Origin: Psychromonas sp. Urea-02u-13
GTDB lineage: Bacteria; Pseudomonadota; Gammaproteobacteria; Enterobacterales; Psychromonadaceae
Assembly: GCF_002835995.1 (NCBI RefSeq)
Contig: NZ_PJBZ01000039.1
Location: 124,001-188,000, forward strand
DNA: 64,000 nucleotides
Direction: 5' to 3'
The translations under genes were made by a program, and so were the position numbers. The stretch's first letter is position 1. The number at the start of each line of letters is the position of its first letter. Positions 56,814 through 64,000 of the stretch are shown here, in pieces. The notes beneath the pieces were generated by a model, which saw only the letters and a program-made list of their open reading frames with translations, was not told where the DNA came from and made no database searches.

Positions 56814-57977
56814 TTAAGCGAGTGCTTTTGCATGACCACTGATTGTTTCAGCCATTTCAGTCACTTCCTGTAGAACGGTGACAGAGCCTTCAACGACTTC
56901 TTTCACTAATTCTAGGTTTTCATTGATATCGGCTGCAACGGTTGTTTGCTCTTCTGCTGCTGATGCTATCTGGTAGTTCATATCAGAAATATGCGCTACC
57001 TTTTCAACAATACCCGCGAGCTTAGTACCAGCTTGAGTTACTTGATCCACCCCAATATCTGCTTCATTAACACTTTTTCCCATTAAGCTTACCGCTTCTT
57101 GCGCACTTTTTTGTAGTTGCTCAATCATACCTTGTATTTCAACGGTGGCATCCTGAGTACGCTTAGCAAGATTACGGACTTCATCCGCTACCACGGCAAA
57201 ACCACGACCTGCTTCACCGGCTCTTGCCGCTTCAATCGCAGCATTAAGTGCGAGTAGATTTGTTTGCTCTGAAATACTGCGAATAGTATCAACAACGCTA
57301 CCGATACCTTCTACTTTTAATTCAACATTATTAACCGCATCGGCTGATGCACCTATGTTCGTTGATAAGGAGTTAATGGTTTTAATTGTTGCATCAACAA
57401 ATTGGCTACCTTCCTGTGCAACATCTGAAGCTTCTGTTGTTGAGGCTGATGCGCTACCCGCATTACTAGCAACTTCTTTAACGGTGGCTGTCATTTGATT
57501 CATTGCTGTTGCAAGTTGTTCAATCTGCCCAAACTCTTCCTGTATGGCATCATTAATTATCTCCATACAAATGCCTAAATGCTCAGACACTTCAGTTAGC
57601 TCTTTTACTTCTTGCTCTTGGCTTGCTGTTTTTTGCTGCGCAAGGGACGCTTGCTCGCATAACAAATGTAATGTTGCGTTCACTTCGCTGTTAGTCAATT
57701 TTTGTGCGTAATCCGCAAGTGTATTTTCGGAAATTGCTTGAGACACCTGTGTATTGGTATTGTGTAAATGCTTTTTCTGTAAAAAAGCACCGAGGTATAA
57801 AATAATGCTAAAACCACCTAAAAAGAGAATGTTTAACCAAAGATTGTCACTGCTTTTACTAAAGCTACTGTGAATGAGGAAAAGTAATGCACCCAAAACA
57901 ACTAAAAGAGTTACTTTGCTATTAGCTGATAGTTGCGATATTTTTTGCGCTAAATTTGTTAATTTTGATTGAGACAT
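56814..57977 (-). CDS. Methyl-accepting chemotaxis-like protein without periplasmic sensor
   Basis: A 387-aa protein with two adjacent membrane helices (about 20-37 and 45-62) and almost no periplasmic loop, followed by a full MCP signalling region ([20 protein letters not shown] near 240). The input may be within the membrane or through the linker at about 75-130. No HAMP domain is evident. ATG at 57977 is preferred over an in-frame GTG at 57989, though neither has a clear ribosome site. Confidence 0.9.
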   Translation of the reverse strand: MSQSKLTNLAQKISQLSANSKVTLLVVLGALLFLIHSSFSKSSDNLWLNILFLGGFSIILYLGAFLQKKHLHNTNTQVSQAISENTLADYAQKLTNSEVNATLHLLCEQASLAQQKTASQEQEVKELTEVSEHLGICMEIINDAIQEEFGQIEQLATAMNQMTATVKEVASNAGSASASTTEASDVAQEGSQFVDATIKTINSLSTNIGASADAVNNVELKVEGIGSVVDTIRSISEQTNLLALNAAIEAARAGEAGRGFAVVADEVRNLAKRTQDATVEIQGMIEQLQKSAQEAVSLMGKSVNEADIGVDQVTQAGTKLAGIVEKVAHISDMNYQIASAAEEQTTVAADINENLELVKEVVEGSVTVLQEVTEMAETISGHAKALA

Positions 57978-58183
57978 GTAAATACCCACGTGAATTAAAA
58001 AGTGTTTATTCGCAGTTAGTTATTATTATATTTAGCTGGCGAATAAATTGAAAATAAATTGAAATAGTAGTAACTAAATTTTACATTTATTTACTACTAT
58101 ATGTCGCTAATTTCACAATATAAAACAGAACTGTGAAGTTAGTTTGTATGTGATATTTTCATCACTAAATTGTCGTGTGGTGA

Positions 58184-59692
58184 TTAGCCCTCTGTACGCC
58201 AATAAACGGCCTTCAACAACGCTTGTTGTTTTGATTGCAGTAAAGCGCTGAGTAGTGATTTTTCTTTGCGTTTAACCCATTTTAAATAGTCGTATTGCAA
58301 TGCACTATCTGTTTCATCGAGAGCAATTTCGTTAATTAAGTTAATCATAGAAAATTCGTTTAAGCCTTGTTTTATATCAGCCCAATGTGAATGAAATTGA
58401 TCACGTTTTTTTTCTGGAAAAACATTACCTAAGCTTAAGCCGATTAATAAGTTACTTTCTAACATACCTTGAGAGGCAAGAAACTGTTGTGCCGTGAAGG
58501 TATCACTATTTTTCAGTGAGAGACTGAGTTGTCCCCATGCTTTATTCAAATAGTCACTTGAAAATGTGCTGATACTGGTGCTTTTTTTACCTGAAAAGGT
58601 GTTTTTTTCTATTAAAATTAACCATTGAGTAAACGACAATACAAATTGACAGTATCGGTTAGACGTCAATAACGCGCTAATTGATGCGCTATCCGGCAAC
58701 GCATTTTGCTGTTCTTTTAATGTGCTAACAATGCTTTTATACTTGGGTAGTTTTCGTAAATAATAGGCTTTATCTTCTAATAAACGCGCTTGAGTGAAAT
58801 GTTCATCTAACCATGAGAACGAACGTGCTAACCAATGTAAATCTTCAATCCAAGGGGCTTTGTTGAGTCCTGGAAGCTCATTTTTAAAGATAATAATGTT
58901 TTGATGTAAAAACTTAACGCCCTTTAATAATTCCTGTAGTGCCTCTATCTGTTTATTTTCGATATAACAATTTTCATGGTACTGAAGCTGTTTTAAACCA
59001 TGTTGCATATTAATTAATAAAGCTTGCTGAATTGAGTCATTCTCGCTCACGCTAGAGTGGCTAAGTGGCTTAATTTGGAAGGTGGCATTATCGGCGAGCA
59101 TATAGCCGCGTTGTGCTTTACTGACATTACCAAGGCGTACATCGGGTATTTGTGCTATTTCATGGCCTAAAGTGAATAATTGCTTCTCATCGCCTTTTAC
59201 AAGCTCTAGCTCGACTTCACAAATTGGCATTTTACCTTTGTTCGTTTCAATAAACCCTGTGTCATAAGCGACTTCAATTAATGTGCCATCGGCGATTTCA
59301 ATTAACCACGTTTGGCGTTCAAAATCGGTACTAAAAATAGGTGTCAGTGACTGTTCCAATGCCTGAATATCACAGTTTTCAGGCCAAATCTTATTATTAA
59401 AGCGTGCTAATTTGGGGCGTAACCCTTCAATTGGCTCATTATATTCTGGGCGTTGGTGTAATCCACCAATCACGCGACCGGCCGTTTTAATGGTTTGTAC
59501 TGACTTTTCGTCAATGGTGCGAACACGTAATCCCATGTCAAATTGACGCAAACGGCGTTCTGCTGTATCAAAATACACGTTGTGTAAAAACTGTGTTTTA
59601 TGGGAAATACAGTGAAAATTACTTAATGTGTTGTATAAATCAGCGGCAAACGTTGCATTAAAAATGAACTTTAACTCTATTTCTACTTCCAT
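58184..59692 (-). CDS. ygiF: Inorganic triphosphatase YgiF (CYTH-CHAD)
   Basis: Hydrolyses inorganic triphosphate. The N-terminal CYTH domain (1-200) begins with the signature MEVEIELKF and continues with VYFDTAERRLRQFDMGLRVR and GRVIGGLHQRPEYN, matching E. coli YgiF closely. The CHAD domain (about 215-500) is alpha-helical and possibly binds polyphosphate. It is longer than the E. coli protein (502 against 433 aa). Divergent from the PhoU-like/Pit pair; a polyphosphate or phosphate link is suggestive only. Confidence 0.92.
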   Translation of the reverse strand: MEVEIELKFIFNATFAADLYNTLSNFHCISHKTQFLHNVYFDTAERRLRQFDMGLRVRTIDEKSVQTIKTAGRVIGGLHQRPEYNEPIEGLRPKLARFNNKIWPENCDIQALEQSLTPIFSTDFERQTWLIEIADGTLIEVAYDTGFIETNKGKMPICEVELELVKGDEKQLFTLGHEIAQIPDVRLGNVSKAQRGYMLADNATFQIKPLSHSSVSENDSIQQALLINMQHGLKQLQYHENCYIENKQIEALQELLKGVKFLHQNIIIFKNELPGLNKAPWIEDLHWLARSFSWLDEHFTQARLLEDKAYYLRKLPKYKSIVSTLKEQQNALPDSASISALLTSNRYCQFVLSFTQWLILIEKNTFSGKKSTSISTFSSDYLNKAWGQLSLSLKNSDTFTAQQFLASQGMLESNLLIGLSLGNVFPEKKRDQFHSHWADIKQGLNEFSMINLINEIALDETDSALQYDYLKWVKRKEKSLLSALLQSKQQALLKAVYWRTEG

Positions 59693-59850
59693 AATTTCTT
59701 TGCTAAACCTATATGCTGGGGAATTTAAACAATTAATACGTAATAATTTTGTGAATTATACTAAATTCAGGTTCAATTGTGTTGAAAAGAAAGATAACAT
59801 GCGCCGCATATTTGTTGTTCAATTTGATCATTTAAATAAAAAGGTAAATT

Positions 59851-60531
59851 ATGCCAGTTAATTCAATATTTGGGGTTTTTGCTAAATCTCCAATTAAACC
59901 GATTCAGATGCATATCGATAAAGTTACTGCTTGCAGTGAGTTATTAGTTTCATTTTTTCATGCTAGTGCAAAACCTGATTGGGTTGAAGCAGAAAGAATT
60001 CGTAAACAAATTTCTACATTAGAAAAAGAAGCCGATGAGCTTAAACGTGAATTACGTTTAACGCTGCCTAGAGGTTTGTTCATGCCGATTGATCGCAGTG
60101 ATTTGCTTGAGCTGGTTAATCGTCAAGATAAAATTGCTAACACGGCAAAAGACATTGCTGGTCGTATTTATGGACGTCAGTTACAAATACCAAAAGAAAT
60201 ATTTACTGATTTTATCGCGTATGTTGACCGTAGTGTTGATGCGGTAAAACAAGCACGTAAAGCAATCAATGAGTTAGATGAGTTACTCGAAACTGGCTTT
60301 AAAGGGCGTGAAGTTGATATCGTTACTCAGATGATTGAAGTACTAGAAAGCATTGAAGACGATACGGATTCTTTACAAATTCGTTTACGTCGTAATTTAT
60401 TAGCGATTGAGCAACATTATAATCCCGTGGATGTGATGTTTCTTTATCAAATTTTAGAGTGGGTTGGTCAACTAGCTGATCACTCAGAATTAATTGGTAC
60501 ACAGCTTGAACTCATTCTTGCGCGTTCATAA
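59851..60531 (+). CDS. PhoU-like (DUF47, TIGR00153) Pit accessory protein
   Basis: A 226-aa all-helical cytoplasmic protein. The opening NSIFGVFAKSPIKPIQMHIDKV, the LPRGLFMPIDRSDLLELVNRQDKIAN stretch and the EWVGQLADHSE end are typical of DUF47 proteins encoded next to Pit phosphate permeases. Likely role is control of the transporter encoded 19 bp downstream. AAAGGTAA precedes the ATG. Confidence 0.93.
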   Translation: MPVNSIFGVFAKSPIKPIQMHIDKVTACSELLVSFFHASAKPDWVEAERIRKQISTLEKEADELKRELRLTLPRGLFMPIDRSDLLELVNRQDKIANTAKDIAGRIYGRQLQIPKEIFTDFIAYVDRSVDAVKQARKAINELDELLETGFKGREVDIVTQMIEVLESIEDDTDSLQIRLRRNLLAIEQHYNPVDVMFLYQILEWVGQLADHSELIGTQLELILARS

Positions 60532-60550
60532 TATTCACTAGGAGTTAAAC

Positions 60551-61816
60551 ATGGATATTTTAGCAGTACACGGCGAAACGTTAGTTATTTTTGCTGCCGT
60601 AGTTGGTTTTTTAATGGCATGGGGTATTGGTGCAAACGATGTTGCTAATGCAATGGGAACATCGGTTGGCTCAAAAGCATTAACCATTAAACAAGCAATT
60701 ATTATTGCGATGATCTTTGAATTTGCAGGTGCTTACTTAGCGGGGGGGGAAGTAACTTCAACTATTCGTAAAGGCATCATTGATGCAAGTTTTTATATTG
60801 AACAACCTGAGCTATTGGTATTTGGTATGACGGCCGCGCTATTAGCTGCGGGTACATGGCTAATTATAGCGTCTTATTACGGTTGGCCTGTATCAACGAC
60901 GCATTCTATTGTTGGCGCTATTGTGGGCTTCTCTGCCGTTGGTGTTGGCATGGATAGTGTCACTTGGTCAAAAGTCTTAGGTATCGTGGGTAGCTGGGTT
61001 ATTACCCCGCTTATCTCGGGTATTATTGCTTACTTTATATTTATGAGTTCACAAAAACTTATTTTTAATACTAGTGACCCGATTAAAAATGCTAAACGTT
61101 ATGTGCCTATTTACATGTTTTTAGCGGGTTTCATGTTGTCATTAGTGACGATTGTTAAGGGTCTGAAACACGTTGGTTTACACTTTTCAACGGCTGAAGC
61201 GTTTGCATTAGCTACCATCGCCGGTCTCATCGTTGCGGTTGTAGGTAAATTTTTTGTAAGTCGCGTTAAGATTGATCCACAAGCGGATAAAAAAATGCAC
61301 TTTGCAAATGTAGAGAAAATATTTGCGGTGTTAATGATTGTTACTGCCTGTGCAATGGCATTTGCCCATGGTTCAAATGACGTTGCTAATGCGATTGGTC
61401 CACTAGCTGCAGTGGTTAGTATTGTTGGTCATAACGGTGAAATCGTTGATAAAGCGGCAATTGCATGGTGGATTTTACCACTCGGTGGTATTGGTATCGT
61501 ATTAGGTCTTGCTATCTTCGGTAAGCGCGTAATGGCGACGATTGGCACGGGTATTACGCATTTAACACCAAGTCGTGGTTTTGCTGCAGAGCTAGCGGCC
61601 GCTTCAACGGTTGTTATTGCATCAGGAACAGGTTTACCTATCTCTACAACACAAACGCTTGTTGGTGCTGTTTTAGGTGTCGGTATGGCGCGTGGTATCG
61701 CTGCATTGAACTTAGGTGTAGTACGCAATATCGTTATCTCTTGGGTAGTTACATTACCTATTGGTGCAGGTCTATCGATTGTGTTCTTCTACATCTTAAA
61801 AGGTATATTTAGCTAA
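60551..61816 (+). CDS. pit: Low-affinity inorganic phosphate transporter (Pit family)
   Basis: A 421-aa inner-membrane phosphate permease. The duplicated PiT signature is seen twice: GANDVANAMGTSVGSKALT (about 27-45) and GSNDVANAIGPLAAVVSI (about 274-291). About ten helices are predicted. It is cotranscribed with the PhoU-like gene. TAGGAG lies eight bases before the ATG. Confidence 0.96.
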   Translation: MDILAVHGETLVIFAAVVGFLMAWGIGANDVANAMGTSVGSKALTIKQAIIIAMIFEFAGAYLAGGEVTSTIRKGIIDASFYIEQPELLVFGMTAALLAAGTWLIIASYYGWPVSTTHSIVGAIVGFSAVGVGMDSVTWSKVLGIVGSWVITPLISGIIAYFIFMSSQKLIFNTSDPIKNAKRYVPIYMFLAGFMLSLVTIVKGLKHVGLHFSTAEAFALATIAGLIVAVVGKFFVSRVKIDPQADKKMHFANVEKIFAVLMIVTACAMAFAHGSNDVANAIGPLAAVVSIVGHNGEIVDKAAIAWWILPLGGIGIVLGLAIFGKRVMATIGTGITHLTPSRGFAAELAAASTVVIASGTGLPISTTQTLVGAVLGVGMARGIAALNLGVVRNIVISWVVTLPIGAGLSIVFFYILKGIFS

Positions 61817-61840
61817 TTATTTTCTAAATAACTAAAATCA

Positions 61841-61865
61841 AAAGAGAGCTTCGGCTCTCTTTTTT
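61841..61865 (+). terminator. Pit operon terminator with UUCG loop
   Basis: Stem AAAGAGAGC/GCTCTCTTT with a TTCG loop and a T run. Confidence 0.93.
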
Positions 61866-61941
61866 GTTATTAGGGCTTTTTCTTCGAGATAATTGCTTTA
61901 AACTAACCGCTTATTTTATTATTGGTGACAGGTGAGCTCTT

Positions 61942-62550
61942 TTGAAAATAATTAACACACTACTTACAATGCTTCTTTTAACGTTTTCAATGAATAGTTT
62001 TTCTGAAACGCGTTATATCAGTGATGATGTATTTGTATATCTGCATTCAGGTCCTGGTTTAGACTATCGCATTATTGGAACACTTAAAGTGGGTACTCAA
62101 GTGAATACGCTAAAGTACGATAAAAAAACCAAATTTATGCAGATTAAATCATCGGCAGGAAAAATTGGTTGGATGAAATTAGCAGAACTACAAAAAACAC
62201 TGCCAGCAAAAAACTTACTGCCTACCGTACAGAAAGAATTAAAAGCGTCGCAGGATAAGTTAAAGAACATTGCATCAGAAAACCGTAAAAGTTTGGCTGA
62301 TAAAGAGCAACTTTTTCAAGATCAAATTGTGCTAGTAGAAAATTTAGAGCTGGAAAAGTCATTATTACAACAACAGGTTTTAGATGTTAAAGCACGTAAT
62401 TTAGAATTAGATCTTTTACAAGATACAAAAGATGATCGTGTACAAATGCAATGGTTGCTAAACGGCGGCGGTGTATTGTTTTTGGGTTTACTGATTGGTC
62501 TTGTTATTCCGTTTCTTCCACGTCGTAAAAAGCGTACGAATAACTGGTAA
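61942..62550 (+). CDS. ygiM: SH3-domain membrane protein YgiM
   Basis: A 202-aa protein of the TIGR04211 type. It has a signal peptide (MKIINTLLTMLLLTFSMNSFS), a bacterial SH3 domain (about 22-88: VYLHSGPGLDYRIIGTLKVG), a coiled coil (about 95-160) and a C-terminal membrane helix with a basic tail (about 170-202). The start codon is TTG. In E. coli ygiM also neighbours ygiF, which supports the name. Role is uncertain, probably at the envelope. Confidence 0.9.
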   Translation: MKIINTLLTMLLLTFSMNSFSETRYISDDVFVYLHSGPGLDYRIIGTLKVGTQVNTLKYDKKTKFMQIKSSAGKIGWMKLAELQKTLPAKNLLPTVQKELKASQDKLKNIASENRKSLADKEQLFQDQIVLVENLELEKSLLQQQVLDVKARNLELDLLQDTKDDRVQMQWLLNGGGVLFLGLLIGLVIPFLPRRKKRTNNW

Positions 62551-62559
62551 GAGAAACAT

Positions 62560-62650
62560 AGCTGTCAGTGATTAGCTGACAGCTATCAGCTATCAGCTAT
62601 CAGCTATCAGCTATCAGCTATCAGCTATCAGCTATCAGCTGTTAGCTAAT
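62560..62650. repeat. AGCTATC heptamer microsatellite
   Basis: About eight uninterrupted AGCTATC units (62581-62640) with diverged AGCTGTCAG/AGCTGAC units on the left and AGCTGTTAG on the right. It fills the gap between the convergent genes ygiM and gspB. Confidence 0.93.
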
Positions 62651-62652
62651 AT

Positions 62653-63399
62653 TTAATATCCTTTCCAATCTGTTAATGATTCAACACTAAAGCTTTGTCG
62701 CTCTAAGCGAAATATACTGCGCTGTGGTTGTATTTCTAAGAGCTCAAGTTGCCCTGTACTATCAAACTCACCTTCTTTTAGCGTCTCGCCATTAATACGT
62801 ATCCAGCGGTCATTCACCACGGATGAATACATGTGTGAGTCATAACGAATGAAGGGGACTTTATCTTGAAAAGCACTGCTCATTTCACGAATGTCACTGC
62901 CATCGTTCATACCTTCTTCTTCAGTGAACTCATCCGTCGGATTTTCATTCTGTTCAATATCAGTCAGTAAGAGGGCTAACTCAAAACGTTTCTGTAGATC
63001 CGTTGACGGCTCTTCAGTCGCCATACTTTTCTCGATGCCCTTCTCTCTGCTAGGTGCTATTTTTGCCACCTGTTTGGGTTTGCTTGATACTTTTACCGGT
63101 GCCACTTTCTTCACTTTAGGCACCAAAACGGGCAGCGGTTTTGTTTCAAAAGTGACTTTCACTAAATGATTATTTACCACCGGCTGTACTAAAGCTGTGG
63201 GCGCTGAGTATGTTTGTGCCTCACCGCGAGGATTAAGCAACAGGTATATTAGGGCGCTTAATAACGCGATAATAATAAAAAGGGCTGCCGAGGCGGCTAT
63301 TTTCCAGTGTAGGGCTTTATTGGGCTGTTGAATAACGGGTGGAGGTCCGCCTGCTTGATCAAATTTTCTTTTTTGTAAGGCTTGTAAAATTGTCGACAT
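62653..63399 (-). CDS. gspB: General secretion pathway protein B (GspB/ExeB-like)
   Basis: A 248-aa inner-membrane protein. The N-terminus MSTILQALQKRKFDQ is the GspB signature. One membrane helix (about 33-54) is followed by a proline/lysine-rich periplasmic linker and a C-terminal domain with VNDRWIRINGETLKEGE and ILE-type strands (about 185-248). With GspA it helps insert the type II secretion secretin through peptidoglycan. Its start overlaps the gspA stop by one base. Confidence 0.87.
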   Translation of the reverse strand: MSTILQALQKRKFDQAGGPPPVIQQPNKALHWKIAASAALFIIIALLSALIYLLLNPRGEAQTYSAPTALVQPVVNNHLVKVTFETKPLPVLVPKVKKVAPVKVSSKPKQVAKIAPSREKGIEKSMATEEPSTDLQKRFELALLLTDIEQNENPTDEFTEEEGMNDGSDIREMSSAFQDKVPFIRYDSHMYSSVVNDRWIRINGETLKEGEFDSTGQLELLEIQPQRSIFRLERQSFSVESLTDWKGY

Positions 63400-64000
63400 T
63401 AGTTTGCTTCCTGCAATAATCGAGGTGAATTGGGCGCTGCCAGTTGCATCAGTGGCATTAATGTTCGCGGGCCAACTATGCCATCGTCCATTAATCCTTG
63501 CTCACGTTGAAATGCACTCACTTGCTCCAGTAAACGTAGGTCAAAGCGTGTTTTATTCTCGCTTGGCCATCCCTGTTCTTTGTTTAATTGATTAGCTAAC
63601 CATGCTACCTCCTTGCCCTTCTGGCCAAATTTTATTGCGCCTTTCAAAGGAAAAGGAGCTTTCCAAAGTAGTGTAAAGTCGCCACTCCAATAGGTTTTAA
63701 ACCATGTCTCTGTCACAGTGATTAAATGCCCATCGATTAATAACTGATAATTATCCGCTATTTGATAAACAACGGCATATAAAGCGTTTTCACTGTCTTT
63801 TTCTAAGCGCACCACACCTGGGTAGTTGAGCTGTTTTAGTTTTTCTAGGTTTATTTTTCGTGTGTAACACGTTAATAAGACTGAACGACCTTGCTGACAG
63901 GTTGCCTGCTTGCTCTTCGCTTGATAACCCCATATTGAATACAGATTAGACAAAGCATTCTCGTATCGACTCTGAGAGAGGTCTAATTGCGGATAAGCAT
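63399..64000 (-). CDS. gspA: General secretion pathway protein A (GspA/ExeA), 3' part only
   Basis: The open frame runs off the right edge, so only the last 200 residues are seen. They include a peptidoglycan-binding domain near the end (IKFGQKGKEVAWLANQLNKE, LLEQVSAFQREQGLMDDGIVG), as in ExeA. The N-terminal AAA ATPase part lies outside. A TTG at 63953 is an internal codon, not the start, since ALSNLYSIWGY continues from YENA upstream. Confidence 0.85.
   Translation of the reverse strand, partial: AYPQLDLSQSRYENALSNLYSIWGYQAKSKQATCQQGRSVLLTCYTRKINLEKLKQLNYPGVVRLEKDSENALYAVVYQIADNYQLLIDGHLITVTETWFKTYWSGDFTLLWKAPFPLKGAIKFGQKGKEVAWLANQLNKEQGWPSENKTRFDLRLLEQVSAFQREQGLMDDGIVGPRTLMPLMQLAAPNSPRLLQEAN

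Noticed and set aside
63953-63953. TTG at 63953 as the start of a short peptidoglycan-binding protein
   Set aside because: The frame stays open and protein-like to the window edge, so this is the inner part of gspA.

Overview
The window looks like a chromosomal segment of a marine, cold-type gammaproteobacterium, most like Psychromonas or a close relative. This is inferred from AT-rich coding sequence, recognisable gammaproteobacterial gene orders (tolC-nudF-cpdA-yqiA-parE, ypjD next to ffh, rpsP-rimM-trmD-rplS, pncC-recA, ygiF and ygiM close together, menF-menD-menH-menB divergent from menA) and proteins resembling E. coli, Vibrio and Shewanella orthologues. No database search was possible, so the genus is inference. 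No rRNA, tRNA, CRISPR array or complete insertion sequence was seen.

Layout. 1-5.8 kb: a 60-bp tandem repeat, tapT, a RecQ-like helicase, ansA, a solute-binding protein and a frameshifted secreted protein. 5.8-8.5 kb: a repeat-built accessory patch with two 385-bp structured repeats on the left, a 76-bp tandem array of the same hairpin in inverse orientation on the right, and a putative phage abortive infection (putAbiC-like) gene between them. 8.5-21.2 kb: ssb and a YajR-like transporter, rlmJ, an unknown two-gene membrane operon, a MazG-like protein, a GAF histidine kinase, mutS, pncC and recA with two abutting LexA boxes. Two inverted copies of a MITE-like element bracket rlmJ to mutS. 21.2-27.2 kb: an HD-GYP sensor, crp, yheU, a carbonic anhydrase gene broken by a 22-bp tandem duplication, a small cytochrome c and an AhpC-type peroxiredoxin with an upstream OxyR-like site. 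27.4-33.2 kb: menaquinone biosynthesis. 33.4-36.2 kb: a stand-alone EF-G followed by about 600 bp of tandem arrays. 36.2-45.5 kb: endA without a standard start codon, ypjD, ffh, the rpsP operon, a DUF454 protein, a cNMP-binding histidine kinase and hldE. 45.5-54.2 kb: an astacin-type protease gene with a stop codon just after its signal peptide, tolC, nudF, cpdA, yqiA, parE and a leucine-rich-repeat protein kinase. 54.4-64 kb: two chemoreceptors, ygiF, the PhoU-like/Pit phosphate pair, ygiM, gspB and the 3' part of gspA.

Most of the window is housekeeping: translation and secretion (rpsP operon, ffh, EF-G, rlmJ, tapT), DNA repair (mutS, recA, ssb, RecQ-like), envelope (hldE, tolC, gspAB, ygiM), respiration (men genes, cytochrome c) and sensing (two histidine kinases, HD-GYP, two MCPs, crp, cpdA). 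CpdA hydrolyses the cAMP that Crp binds, so both ends of that signal are encoded here. The unusual content lies in repeat-driven changes: expanded tandem arrays, MITE-like elements, and three genes with disruptions (secreted protein, can, astacin protease), plus a putative anti-phage gene enclosed by repeats.
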